NCBI GenBank assembly: GCA_949825065.1
Contig: OX463862.1
Location: 20,813,071-20,877,070, forward strand
Direction of reading: 5' to 3'
DNA: 64,000 nucleotides
Origin: Odontocerum albicorne
Taxonomy: Eukaryota > Arthropoda > Insecta > Trichoptera > Odontoceridae
The number at the start of each line of letters is the position of its first letter. Position 1 is the first letter of the stretch. This document shows, in pieces, positions 33,640 through 45,348 of the stretch. The notes below the pieces were generated by a model that was given only the letters and a program-made list of their open reading frames with translations, was not told the origin of the DNA and did not search any database. The position numbers and the translations under genes were made by a program.

Positions 33640-35040
33640 TGATATATATTTCGTTCGATTCCGGAACAACTTAGTAGAACTGTATCCAAACCACTCCCAC
33701 AAGTACTCAAGCCAGGATAGTTAAGATTATGAAATTTAAAAATAAAAAAAAGCTTAAGCCAAAAAATACAGCATTTTTCTCTGCTTCGTCTGCCAATAAT
33801 TTTTCCCAGGATGATCAATCTGGTGTTATAATGTATCCTGTGCTTCTCATTGTGTGATCGAGAATATTGCAGCGTCATGTATACTCTCATTTTTTTCAGA
33901 TATTCTCTCTCTTTTTATTTTCTTCAGAATTTGATTAATTTAGTCATGTCACGTTTTTTCTAGGATTTCCCAAACATCTTGTACCTTATACTTGTAAATA
34001 TTTTTTTGTGAATCTTTCATAATTTATTCTTTATATATGGCCGAACCATTTGAACGGTCCTTTCTTATTCTGCTATAAATTGCTTATAAACTGATTCTCA
34101 ATAACGCTTTCATTTTAACCTGTACACCGCGTTAAAAATCAAATTCCACGAATCCTGTGCGCGGCACAATTTCGGCGTTTTTTAATTTCTAAGTTTAAAC
34201 GCGTATTTTGTTTAGAACCACTGATATTTGACTACACCACCAAGTAAACATGACATTCAAGTAATTTTCTGATAATAAATAATAGTCATTACTCTTAAGG
34301 AGATTTGAAACTTGGATTGTCGTCAGATCACAGGCGTTTGTGCTTCCCGCGAGGAACAGTATTTATCTTATCTTCATTACATTTTTAACCACGTCCAAGT
34401 TTCGCCTGTATGTCATATTATTGGAAACAAGATTCCATCATGATCAGCCAGTCTTTCATCTCTTGAAATATTTCGGTAAACGCATTATTTTAAATTCTTT
34501 TGCCGTATTTTATAAATTGGTACATTACAAATGTTCGGGGTACTAATTCTAAAAAGAGTAAAAAAAGAAGAAGAACTGAGAGAGAAAGACAGAATTTGGT
34601 ATCTCTGGCAACACTCTTTGACATGTTCTTTAAACCAATTAAAACATTTAAAAGTTACCATAGGAATAAATAAATAAATACATTTTACGTGACAAATATG
34701 TATAATATTAACAAACATCAATCTCGTCGCTCGAACGTCGGTCATAGCGCAAAAATGATAGGAACAAAAATACGAGTATATGTACAATACCATAAATAAT
34801 TAAGAAGCTAATATATCGGAAAAATAAAAAGTGTTCTAAAACACGTTTTGAATACAGAATGTTTTGCATTTTTGATTTTGTGAATATAATTTTTAGTAAG
34901 TTAACATACCAACAGTTTTATATTTTATAGAATATACGAAGACCATTCAATGCATTTAATGGGACAAATTATAGTAGATACTTGCAAATAGAATTCATCT
35001 TGTATCCTTAAAAGAAAGTCCCTATAATAGTATCTTTGTA
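33640..35040. other. AT-rich stretch with a short LINE-X scrap at 34030-34115
   Basis: TATATGGCCGAACCATTTGA, ACGGTCCTTTCTTA parallels antisense LINE-X at 43550. Otherwise nothing is recognised. Confidence 0.4.
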
Positions 35041-35044
35041 AAGG

Positions 35045-35875
35045 TTAAGGTAAATGACACACTATCAGACCAGTTTCAAATGTTAAAAGGCGCCCGTCAA
35101 GAATGCATCCTTTCTCCCACGATATTTAATATTTACGGTGAATATATTATGAGGAAGGCACTGGAGGATTGAAAAGGAGGAATATAGATCAGGGGTTACC
35201 ACATATCTGTATGAAATTTTTTTGCATTTGCCAAAAATCAACTTTATGGGACTCAACATCAATAAATCAAAGACAAAATCACGGTCATTGATCGAAACAG
35301 CAAAATCCAATTAACAAATCCAAAAGTTTTTATCTTAGTTCTACAATTGCTAATGACGGTGGATGTGAAACTAAAATCAAGAGAAGAATAGAGCGCTACT
35401 CGTACGTCAAACCTGGGCCTGAAACAAACATGGTACATCTCTGGAGAAGTGAAAATGCATTTGATTGAAGCTCCAATTTTCATATTATGTACTCGTATAT
35501 CTGTATGACTTAGGAATTTGGACAATAAAGACCACAGAAACACCAAGGATATGGTAGACTCTTGTGAGATATGATGCTGAAGACTATTGCTGGAATTTCA
35601 TGGACGGAACAACGATCATATGCCTCTATTTTGAAAGAGCTTAATATTTCGGAATTGAGCCTTTGTCGCATTCTTTGGTTATTTGATTACATTTCGCGTT
35701 AGGAGGGCGTGGACAGACTCATAATCGATGGAAATGTGAAGGGTCGCAGCACCTATGCGCTGGAGTGACTAGGTGAAGAGTGTTACAGATGTTTTACAGG
35801 GTGCTTTTACAACAGGTTCTTCGGATACAGAAATGCCAAGAAGACAGGAGAAGTATGTGCGCAAATTAAAGTAAT
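35045..35875 (+). pseudogene. Degenerate RTE-type reverse transcriptase
   Basis: KGARQECILSPTIFNIYGEY, IMRKALED, then scattered blocks: NKSKTK, FILVLQLL, a decayed FEMWCWRRLL-like region near 35565, and a C-terminal RRSxxMRWSD, VKSVTD region near 35740. Several frameshifts and stops. Confidence 0.6.
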
Positions 35876-36060
35876 TTTAGTGTGAGAGAGGGAAAAATTA
35901 AGAGTGAGAAGAGTGGGTGAGGGAAAAGGAGAGAGAGGACAAGAAATAGAGGGGGGGGAAAGAGTGGATGGTGGGAGTGAGAAAAATAGGGAATTAGAGA
36001 GTGGATGACGGAGAGGGAGGGTGATCAAGGGATGGAGAGAGAATGAAGAAGGGAGAGCGG
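35875..36060. repeat. Purine-rich (GA) tract
   Basis: Plus strand is almost entirely A and G (GGGAAAAGGAGAGAGAGGAC, AGGGAGGGTGATCAAGGG). Pro/Ser-rich minus-strand frames here are compositional. Confidence 0.75.
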
Positions 36061-36800
36061 GACGAACAAATGAGTGACGAAAGATCTATAAAATCTAGAT
36101 ATCTTCCATATCTCGGTGGATAAATTGAGAAATGAGCTTCAAAATAGACTGTAAACGTAGCTAAGCTATTTGAAAGGAAAATACGAGTTATCATTGCTGC
36201 TGTAACTATAAATTTAAGAGTTTTATATACTATGTTTTTTTTTGTGTAACCTTTATCATAAAAAGAATAAAATTAAAATAAATTATTTGTCCTCTTTATA
36301 AATAAAAACGTTTCATTCTTATACAAGTTTGCTGCATCGTCATGTTTTTTTTCAATGTACGAGTATAAACAGAGAATTCAGCTTTTGTGAATATTTCTGC
36401 ATAATTTAGCAAAACAAATTACGACCTTGGATTATTCGTTCCAAAAAAAAAAGAAACAAAGTTCGAGAAAAACAATGGAAGCATTAAAAGTTCCAATTGT
36501 TAAGGGAGATTTTCGTAATGAAAATTAAATCGGAAAAACGAGGAAAATTTTCAAAATGTACACAAAATTTAAACGTCTATTCAAGGAGAAAAGTTGTTAC
36601 AACAGTTTGGATTATAATTATGGGAATTAAGGGTCTTGTCAATTGCAAGCCTTTTAAATTATTCTAACTCAGATTTAGGGAAAAAGGTTTTGAGAGTTGT
36701 TTTATTAAAATAGTTTGCATTAAAAAAAAATCATAAATTTTTGTTTTTAATAAGACGTTTATACGTTGTATAATACTACGAACGCACAGCGATTGAGGTA
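36061..36800. other. AT-rich spacer
   Basis: No gene or repeat recognised. Confidence 0.45.
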
Positions 36801-36825
36801 ATACCAATTATTTAAAATAAAAATC

Positions 36826-37572
36826 GTGACGTTTTTTTCCTTTCGTAAAACACCCTTCAGACACACCACCTCGTGGAGCGATTTCGCTATTAACGTCGAC
36901 AGCAGCATCAAAATACCGACAACCTTCCCCGACACGAACTCCATAGACGCCGCTATAAATGACTTCACAACCACCATCAAATCCACTCTCACATCCTCTT
37001 CAAAAGAGAGACCAGCCGATAAACCCGAACTTCCCCTTCCTCCACATATCAAAATACTGATTATGGAAAAAAACAAAACCAGAAAGTTGTGGCAAAACAC
37101 AGCTGTCCCCTCTTACAAAACCGACTACAACAGATTAGTCAAAAAAATCAAACACCTCCTACAGCAACTCCGCAATGACAAATGGTCAGACTTCGTCGAG
37201 TCTCTCGAATACAATGATGGACTCAAATGGAAACTAACGCGTAGCCTTAGAAATACGCCCTCCCGACCCAGCTCTCTTCAAGGACCAAATGGCCCCGTTT
37301 TCTCTGCTCGCGACCGCGCAGTGACCTTTGCTGACTCTCTAGCTAATATCTTCTCGCCAAATGCAGACCTCTCTAACCCCTCTCACTCAATAATGGTCGA
37401 CAACGCAGTTGCCGACATATTAAATGAGCAAACCCCCCCCACCACAGACTTCTTCTCACCGTTAGAAATTCAATCTATCATAAAAAATCTCATCAACAAA
37501 AAGCCCCCGGCCCCGATAAAATCAATAATCTCACCTTGAAAAAACTTCTGAAATGATTATTTGAACATGCTG
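36826..37572 (+). pseudogene. Jockey-type ORF2 fragment between endonuclease and RT
   Basis: The frame reads TTSWSDFAINVDSSIKIPTT, INDFTTTIKSTL, then the linker typical of jockey ORF2 (EKNKTRKLWQNT, YNRLVKKIKHLLQ, NDGLKWKLTRSL, PVFSARDRAVTFADSLANIF). One lost base near 37497 shifts KKAPGPDKINNLTLKKL, the RT entry motif, into another frame, where it stops at about 37553. A SINE-B copy follows at once. Confidence 0.75.
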
Positions 37573-37584
37573 AAGAACGTAAGG

Positions 37585-37760
37585 AAATGCACGGCTGCGC
37601 GGTAACGCGTTGCACTCCTCTGCGGAAGATTGCCGATTCAAAACCCGCGCTGTTCTCCTCTCCTCGAATGACACAGGAATTTTTTCGCCTAGTATTCGGG
37701 AGTGTAAGAAAACCTAAGACTGTACCCATGGCTTTGGTGATATTTCGTAATATACTAGTA
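37585..37760 (+). mobile_element. SINE-B
   Basis: GGCTGCGCGGTAACGCGTTG, GATTCAAAACCCGCGCTGTT, CTCCTCTCCTCGAATGACAC, TTCGCCTAGTATTCGGGAGT. It lies directly at the break of the jockey fragment. Confidence 0.7.
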
Positions 37761-38077
37761 CATACATATATGTGTTTAATATCTTTGGAGATATTTCTTA
37801 ATACACTCGTACATACATACATTTAATTTAAATATACATATTTATATAAAATTATTCTAAACAATTACTTTGTTATTATTACTACTGCTTTTTTGTAAAT
37901 ATATGTACATGTTAGTTTGATATATATTATAGTTTTGTAATTTTGTCAATAATTTTAAGTATGTGTATTAACGGCTCTTATGTGTAACATATTTGTTTGT
38001 AAAATACACTTGTATCGTAAATCAAGTAAATGATATATTATTTAAAAAAAAACGTTGCCGGGAGACAATATTATCTT
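37761..38077. other. AT-rich spacer
   Basis: TATATTT-type sequence; nothing else seen. Confidence 0.4.
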
Positions 38078-38733
38078 TTAACTCTTTCACGGCTACGGAC
38101 CACTTAAATGGCCCATACATAATACGTGCCGTCCTGGCGAGCGGCCATTTAAGTGGCCACTAACTTTGCGTGTTGATATCTCAGTCAAAATTAAATCTTC
38201 TTTAAAAATTTTAACCTGAATATAAGACAAAACGTGTCCTCTAGTGACATCTCTTTTAAAATCATCAAAACTTCAAGTACTTGATCCATAAGAAGGATTT
38301 AAACGGACCGATTCGAGGCCGTCGAAATTTAAAGCATTTTAAATATTAGCGCCACACGTTCGGGTGTGTTGAAGGTCATGTTTCTAATGACGATTGCTCC
38401 CGATCAATATGACGTATTTTGCGTCGATATTTTTTTTGTAAGTACGCGTATTGCGTATTGAATTAATTGCCTTTTTCATTGTTTATGGATTATTGTTTTC
38501 TTCGATTATTGCTTCTTATATTGTCGCACTTTATTTATAGCTTTGATTTGGATAATATTACGTGTGTATAGTGTCAGCTAAAAAATGCATCGGCGCACAG
38601 TTCCACAGTAATCAGATTCGGGATAATGGTGAGTCATATTTTTATGTAGATACAATATAAATTTATTGAGGTAAAACACCGCCGCCTGTGGGACACACGA
38701 AAGATACTCGAGCCATCGCCGTAAAAAGGTTAA
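38078..38733. mobile_element. Candidate piggyBac-like non-autonomous element
   Basis: It is bounded by TTAA on both sides (38078-38081 and 38730-38733) with imperfect inverted ends CTCTTTCACGGCTACGG and CCTTTTTACGGCGATGG (12 of 17 identical). Inside the left end is an inverted CCACTTAAATGGCC motif. No transposase frame. Confidence 0.5.
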
Positions 38734-38743
38734 CTCAGTAATC

Positions 38744-38853
38744 GACCACTGTGGCCTAGTTGGGAAGCCACATATTTTTCAGCCCGGGGGTTGCGAGGTC
38801 AATTTACGTTGGATTTCATTTTTTTTCTGCATAGCTTTTACTTAAGGCTTGTT
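38744..38853 (+). mobile_element. SINE-A head, interrupted by SINE-B
   Basis: GACCACTGTGGCCTAGTTGG, CCCGGGGGTTGCGAGGTCAA, GCTTTTACTTAAGGCTTG, then a 19-bp direct repeat and SINE-B. Confidence 0.65.
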
Positions 38854-39055
38854 TTACATCGTTTTGGTTGTTTTACATCGTTTTGGTCGCGTGGTAATGC
38901 GCTGGACTTCCGTGCGGAAGGTCGTCGGTTGCGCCGTGCGGAAGGTCATCACCCCGCGCTGTGCTACTCCCCTCGAACGACACAGGCACTTCTTCCGCCT
39001 AGTATTCGAGGGTATAAGGATAACTATGACTTCGGTCATATATATTCTTAAAAAA
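38854..39055 (+). mobile_element. SINE-B, inserted in SINE-A
   Basis: Two copies of TTTTACATCGTTTTGG precede CGCGTGGTAATGCGCTGGAC, GGAAGGTCGTCGGTTGCGCC, GTGCTACTCCCCTCGAACGA and the tail TATGACTTCGGTCATATA. The GTGCGGAAGGTC block is locally duplicated. Confidence 0.75.
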
Positions 39056-39107
39056 AAAGGCTATTAATATTTAGTACTTGATGTGTTTTTCAGTTTTTTC
39101 AAAACAA

Positions 39108-39180
39108 ATAACAATTTTATACAGCGTCATTAAGAGATCAAACTCTTCTCAATATAACTCGGGATTCGAGCCCCCTTTTA
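39108..39180 (-). mobile_element. SINE-D fragment
   Basis: TATACAGCGTCATTAAGAGA and ACTCGGGATTCGAGCCCC on the plus strand are the antisense core. Confidence 0.5.
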
Positions 39181-39236
39181 TCAAACAAATCATACCTGAC
39201 AGCAAATAATGTGTATCACTTTTTTGTGCAATGTAC

Positions 39237-39398
39237 AATCTTGTAGAATTATTGCCATGTGGCAATCTCTCCCAAGTAATCAGCAAGATGTTTTTTATAC
39301 CTTAAGTGAAAGCCGGACTAAAAACTTTAAAAAAATCTGAGTTCCAGTGGGAATTGAACCCGCTACCTCCGTTCAAGCATTGAGGTCACGACGAAGAC
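39237..39398 (-). mobile_element. SINE-A
   Basis: Minus strand: GACCTCAATGCTTGAACGG, GGTAGCGGGTTCAATTCCCA, GGCTTTCACTTAAGGT, GGGAGAGATTGCCACATGGC. Box A is shortened. Confidence 0.7.
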
Positions 39399-39794
39399 TC
39401 AAGGTATTTATAAAACTTGCAAAAAAGTCTTGACAATATATTACAAAAAAACATTTAATCTCTACTTGAATTTACCCGATTCAAAGGAATACGCTTTGTA
39501 CAATACGTTTTCTAATTGAAAATAAGAAAAATAATAGTTTTTTTTAATCATTTTAAGGTTACATGTTTTTGGTCTGGAGCAAATCTTCCCCAGATTATGA
39601 TCAATTTACTTAACGCGGTTTTTCAAGCTACGCGATTTTTCCTATAACAAATTTATTGTATAAAGCGAGGGATACCTTTACTAATTATCATGGTTAATAA
39701 ACAATTCGTAATATAAACTGCACCTGACAACTATTATATTTACCCCAGCTGTTAAACAATGAGGCTGTTATCAGGGGATGAATATATAATGAAT

Positions 39795-40395
39795 ATAATG
39801 TTAAACTGAAAGGACTGAAGTGAGCCGAATAATCACTGTAGAAATACGTGCACTGAATTTAATACGTTGAGTGAAAATGTATGACAGAATAAGGAATTAT
39901 GTGATTATGGATGGTTGTGAGTTGAAGATCGATGTGTTGAGTAAGATGTATAAGCCATCTGAGATTGTTTGTTTACGTCGAACTAATGAATGAAAAAAGA
40001 AAAATGTGTATTGAATATAATACATTGAGTGAAAATGTATGACATAATAAGGAATGATGTGATTAGGCATGAATGTGAACTTAAAATCGATCTGTTGAGA
40101 AAGATGAAGAGGAGGACACTGAGATGGCTTGGTCACGAGGAACGAATGAATAAAAAAGACTAACAAAACAAATAGAAAGATTATACGTAAGTGAAAAGCA
40201 TGGAAGAAGAAAATCAAGAGAAGTATTGTTGGATCAAGTGTATTATATGTTGAAAGAAGAATACATAAAAATATAGAAAAATCGTAAGAGTTGTAAGACC
40301 AGGTGTATGAATGTAAGCTTAGGATGTGTGTCGAGATAGAAAAGTTTGACGCTCTGTTCTCTCTACCTACTCTGACAGTGAAATAACTTAATTGT
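39795..40395 (+). pseudogene. LINE-X fragment with internal duplication
   Basis: Two diverged copies of a block containing TGAGTGAAAATGTATGACA, AATAAGGAATKATGTGATTA lie at 39867 and 40028. Then GRRKSREVLLDQVYYML, EYIKI and the terminal DRKVWRS-like region decay to TGACAGTGAAATAACTTAAT. Confidence 0.45.
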
Positions 40396-41560
40396 ATGTA
40401 TATATTACACGTAATAAAATTTTTTTAATCCCATTTCTGAAGGATTAAAGTATTGCAAATTTAATTCTAGATTAAATAAATAAACACAGTCGATTCTCAA
40501 CTGTCAAAAAAAAATATTATGTATATTTCTTAGTAAAGAACATTATAAATGACATAATATTAAAATCGGTCATTAATTTCACAACGACCTAATAAAGTTT
40601 GAAAAATAATAAAATAAATTGAACAATATAAAAATATTTTATGAAATTTGAATGATTTGTTATTCAATATTTTTACAAAACATTGAAAGCCTGTTTAAAA
40701 CTGAATACAGTTTTTATAAAACGCTGAAAACCCGTTTAACACTGACAACAGTTTAATTTTCTCCTTTCAAAGAATTTTGACACAATTCGAATATCGTTAT
40801 AAAAATATTTCTATAATAATTTATCAAAATACAGGGGCGGAAGGGAGGTGGCGGGTGGAATTCAATTTTGGCAATTGCCCCGCTAACATGTCACAAGCAA
40901 CTGTTGGGTGAAATTAGAAATTTAAGACAGACAAGATCAGAAAGTAAGAGCAGGTCGCTTTAATGTGGCAGGTCGGGGGGATTGGAGATGAATTGATATT
41001 TAAAAGGGGCATAAGATCCAGTGGTGGGCGGTAAAATAATTAATTCAATACATAAAATATTTTTCTTCTCTTCGTGTTTTATAATTTTTCGTAACAGCCA
41101 AGAAGGTATGTGTTTGAAATATTATCATTCGTATACAGGACAAAACCGTACAAGTCGTGCAAATATTGTGACCAGATGCATTAATCAGACTTGGGCAGTT
41201 TATTTTTTTACCTGAATTCTGATCGTTTTCTTCAGCTAACCTCACGAAAACGGCGTAAAATCTAAGAAAAATATTTTTTTTATGAAAACAATCGCAAACG
41301 TGCCAAAATGCGTTGTAAATGCCTGTTTAATATAAACTGCTCATCTAATACGGCTAAAAACTGAAATATACTCCACAGAGTGTCGCCAACGGGAGAAAAA
41401 AAAACTCATTAAAAAACAAACATCCTGGGAAATTCTAAATTTCTCGTTGTTTTTTTTTATCAGCTCGTGTTAATTTAAAAGAGAGAAAAATATTTTCATT
41501 AAAATAACCTTAATTTTTTTTATTTTGAATAGAAAAATATACGAGCTTTTTTTTAACGTA
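40396..41560. other. AT-rich spacer
   Basis: Two short related AACACTGAAAACMYGTTTAA blocks near 40685 and 40725. No gene supported. Confidence 0.4.
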
Positions 41561-41565
41561 TGTAG

Positions 41566-42050
41566 GTGTTAACATAAGGTGTGTCCGTTTTTTTCCGTCC
41601 AATGTAAAAATGAGCACCAAAAGTAAAACAAAATGGTAAAGGTCATTCGAAAGAAAATTTTCAGCTCTACAAGATATTGTGTTTGCTTTTTTTACGTTAC
41701 ATATATTATTTTATTTGATTACAAGCCTTCAAAATGGTATGTCAAATAGACGAAAGTGAGCATTTTCGACACCTCCTTCTGTTCACGTTCAATCGAGAGA
41801 ATAAAGCTGCCAAAGCTGCTCGCGATATTTGCGAAGTGTACGGTGATGATGCTTTGAATAAAAGGACAGCTCGTCGATCATTTTAGCGTTTCAAAGACGG
41901 TAATTTCGACCTGAAAGACATGGAGTGTTCCGGACGACCAATGGACTTCGATAAGGACCTCTTAAACTATATTATTCATGAAGATCCCTTTCAAACCATC
42001 ATAGAATTAGCTGAGCAGATGAATAGATGCGAGGAAGTAACCAATCGATT
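41566..42050 (+). pseudogene. Mariner, left end and N-terminal HTH domain only
   Basis: It shares its left end with 22743-23160. From ATG at 41735: ESEHFRHLLLFTFNRENKAA, ARDICEVYGDDALNKRTARR, stop, RFKDGNFDLKDMECSGRPM, the paired HTH region ending with the GRP linker. The catalytic domain and right end are absent. Confidence 0.75.
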
Positions 42051-42124
42051 GCCTACAGCTACCATTTTCTTGTCTCTACACTTAGCTTAAATTATATATA
42101 TTTATTTAGTAATATTTTTAATCT

Positions 42125-42205
42125 GTCATAATAGTGGGTTCGAATCATGAGTGAGAGCGTCTTTAAGGAGAGCCTGCTCTCTCAACAACGTCATATAAAT
42201 TGTCC
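42125..42205 (+). mobile_element. SINE-D fragment
   Basis: GTGGGTTCGAATCATGAGTG, AGAGCGTCTTTAAGGAGAGC and CATATAAATTGTCC. Confidence 0.6.
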
Positions 42206-42764
42206 TTTTATTATTTTTATCTAAGCGGTTTTTTTATTTAAAAGCTCGATTACTGGGGTCAATGACAATATCGTTTCCTGGTCCTCTTTTCAACAAGTGT
42301 ACATAATTTTTAAAATACAGAATTATGAAATAAAAACAAAACAAAAAATTGACGATTTAAACATAACAGGAGAGGATATTGGGAAGAATAATAATAGGAA
42401 ATACGCTACGTCACTGAAGAGAAATATAATGAAACGCTGTTTGAAAAACACCAAGGACGGAGCGAGTTTTCTGTTAGTTGGTTTGAAAAGGTTGGTTTTA
42501 AAATTAAAAAAATACACCATATGAAAGGAAAGAAAATCAAATAAATGGAACAAAAAAAAAGAATTTCAATAAAGTCGAACTGAAAAATCAACACAACCGA
42601 AATTTATTATGAAGGGGCGTAAAATATTTTTCTTTAATTTAAGAATATTTGTTATGTAAATTATTTAGTAAGTCAGAACAAATACTATAGTCGCAGTTCT
42701 CGAGATGTTGACAATTTTTTTACGAGAGTGGGCCTGAGTTAATTTTACATACATATATGTAAAA

Positions 42765-43320
42765 ACCATCGCGTCATTTCCCTGTCGAGGTAGGCAGATA
42801 ACACAGAGCGCCAGACTTTCCTATCTCAACAAACATACTTCGCTTCTTCTATATTCATACACCGTTTCATACAACTCCTACGATTTCTCGTACTTTTACG
42901 TCTACTTTAAAAATAACATTTTAATTGATACATCCATGGTTTTATTCGTCTTCCTCGACCACGCTTTTTTTCCTCTACATTATATATTTGCTTTGTAAAT
43001 TTTTCTTCATTCAATCGTTCTATATGTTCAAACCATTATAGAGTGATCTTATTCATCTTACTCAGCACACCAACCTTAAGTACACATTCATTCCTTATCA
43101 CTTCATTTCGTATTTTGTCATGGGGTGACTATACCCCAATAACTTTTGTCAGTGCACGCATTTATACAGCATTTTATTCCGATTCTTTCACGGTATTTTT
43201 CCACGTTCATATTCTCCTGCTAAACATCAAAGTTGGCACTAAAATACTGTTGTGGATTACAATCTTAGTAGATTTTAATGCTGTCCGGTTTGAGTATATA
43301 CTCGTATGTTAAAGGGCCTC
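42765..43320 (-). pseudogene. LINE-X 3' end, best preserved copy
   Basis: On the minus strand the terminal translation contains RRSCMKRCMNIEEAKYVC, DRKVWRSVLSAYLDREMT. The RT side extends to about 43320, with further scraps to 43690. This copy defines the family ending used for the others. Confidence 0.65.
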
Positions 43321-43529
43321 ATTGACTTTGTTTCGTATCACTACGTGCTAAGTTCAATTTAATCATTTCACATAAATGCAACGTAGAATTTTCTGAATAG
43401 AAATATATATTCATGTTGAACATTACCAGTTTTTTTAAACAGTATGTTACTTATTGTATCTTGAGTTTTTCATTACTTCCCGATATGTTGAAAATTAAAA
43501 AAAAACTCTCCAAAGCATATTTGTAAATC

Positions 43530-43695
43530 TGTCATGATTCATCCTTTTTGCGTGGCCGAACCATCTCAACGATACTTTCTTAATCTAAACGTCAATCTGC
43601 ATTCTTCCTCGATCATTTTTTCTTATTCTGTATTTGTTTGTTTTTTTTCCATACATTCTACGCAATGCTCTCACTTCTACTGCGAGAGAAGCAAA
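43530..43695 (-). pseudogene. LINE-X scrap
   Basis: TGGCCGAACCATCTCAACGA and CTACGCAATGCTCTCACTTC match antisense LINE-X. Confidence 0.4.
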
Positions 43696-43852
43696 ATTAG
43701 TGGCTTCGTGGTAGGCCAAATTCTTGGAGAAGTACATACGTTAGGACCACTCACAAGGTGAAGATTTTAGTCCAATTCCGCTGTTGTCACCAGTTATCTA
43801 GTAAGTTCACATTTCTCTCATCTAATTGTATTATTGTATCCCATTTCCATCG

Positions 43853-43975
43853 TATACAGTACAACCTGGTGCGTTAATTATCATTCTGTTACTACCAACG
43901 AGAATTATTTTTAAATAGGAACCAACGAGAATTGAACCCGAAGACAGGTGTCGTACCAATTAGTCGATGGAGACT
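43853..43975 (-). mobile_element. SINE-A
   Basis: Minus strand: GTCTCCATCGACTAATTGGT, GGGTTCAATTCTCGTTGGTT, CACCAGGTTGTACTGTATAC. An AACGAGAATT block is duplicated. Confidence 0.65.
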
Positions 43976-44304
43976 AATCACTGTGCATTGATCTAAAAAG
44001 GTCATCGAGATCTAAGGAAGCCCCCATAGCGTCGATAGCAAGTTATTTAGAAAATTTCAAACAAAGTCCAATATCACCACTGCCACTCCTTAAAGATATC
44101 TCATTTCAGTAGTCTGGACTCTTGCACCTACTACTTAGGCAAACGTCAATATTTGATATCTGTTTGCAAATATATGGTATCTTATTTCAACTGACCTTAA
44201 TCCACTCTCTTGAAGCTTATAATCTTGACGTGTAACGTCAAGTGTTTTTTTTTAATAAATTCTGAATTGATGGCAATCAAAACTGTGTTAATAAGTTAAT
44301 AAAT

Positions 44305-44400
44305 AATGGACTCCGTGGCTCAGTCGACAAGGCACCTGACTTTTGCTTAAGGTTGTATGTTCGATTCCCAATAGTACCCGAAAAAAGGGGTTTTATATGG
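44305..44400 (+). mobile_element. SINE-C head (tRNA-like)
   Basis: GACTCCGTGGCTCAGTCGAC (box A) and GTTCGATTCCCAATAGTACC (box B) with an A-rich follow-up. No acceptor stem pairs, so it is not a functional tRNA gene. Confidence 0.5.
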
Positions 44401-44459
44401 TTAAAAAGATTGTCGTGTAAAAATACTTACGCGCGTTAGAATCAGTTGGTCAAAGGCTT

Positions 44460-44725
44460 GGGCTATGTCTAGTAACAAGAAGGACGCTGCCTACAGGAAT
44501 ATTCTGGTTAATATACCCACCAAACCTTGGTTCCACCAAAAAGTCTTGTCCATACGATTTGTGCCTGTCAAATGCAGGATAAGAATAAGTCACTGTATGA
44601 TAGGAAGCCACCTTTATAAAATCCATATAAAAGAAAGCTCTACATCCACGTGTGAAATGGATGAGGAGACCGTCAACCATGGTATCTTGGAGTGTCCTCT
44701 GCGAATTGCATACTATTTTAACTCA
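44460..44725 (+). pseudogene. LINE ORF2 C-terminal fragment
   Basis: KKDAAYRNILVNIPTKPWFH, CRIRISHCMIGSHLYKIHIK, CEMDEETVNHGILECPLR resembles the C-terminal C-x-E-x-H-x-CP block of jockey-type elements (compare HAFFGCPL at 59.9 kb). The first Cys pair is reduced. Confidence 0.5.
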
Positions 44726-45085
44726 ATTGTAAATAAATGTTCCCGTTCCCGGCACTTAATTTTTCATTAAATTTTAGTCATACATCTAAATTTGTTATCC
44801 AAAACTCCTTTAATATTTTGTATTACAGCAGTTTCTTACACATTTCAGGTTATCTTTTTTCCTTCAAATTGTTATTGGCACAAATAATCACCTTTATAGG
44901 ATGGAATATCTTATTAGCTAATAATAATATAAATATTTGTACGAGTATTGTTCCCACTTCACGTGCAGCGTAGTATTTCTAACACGATATCGAACCGCGA
45001 GTTTCGTGCCTATTCGTAATAAAATATCTTAGGTTGGTACGTAGACATTAAGGTTAGCTTACATATTTAACAAATCAATGCTATA

Positions 45086-45348
45086 TATCGATGGCCTAGC
45101 GCACAAATGTGTTAAGTGCAAGATTGCTCAGTTAGTAAATGCAATCTTAAAGTTTATTTCATAATGACAATTATTGATTATAACAATTGCATCCATATTA
45201 ATATCCATTATCGTAATTTATAGTGTTCTGAACAGATATAAAATGAAAATTAATCATAGTTTATTTTTGTTTATAATGATTTTTTGGTTGCATTTACTCT
45301 AATTGAGCAATCTTGCATTTAACACATTTGTGCGCTAGGTCATCGATA
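45086..45348. mobile_element. MITE, 263 bp with about 58-bp inverted repeats
   Basis: Left TATCGATGGCCTAGCGCACA, AATGTGTTAARTGCAAGATT, GCTCARTTAG…TAAATGCAA and its inverted right copy differ at only a few bases. The interior is AT-rich. TCGAT flanks both ends. Confidence 0.85.

Noticed and set aside
35807..36194. Pro/Ser-rich minus-strand frames
   Set aside because: They result from the GA-rich tract on the plus strand.
44305..44400. tRNA gene
   Set aside because: Box A and box B are present but no acceptor or anticodon stem pairs; fits a SINE head. The same holds for the heads at 38744, 49183 and 62040.
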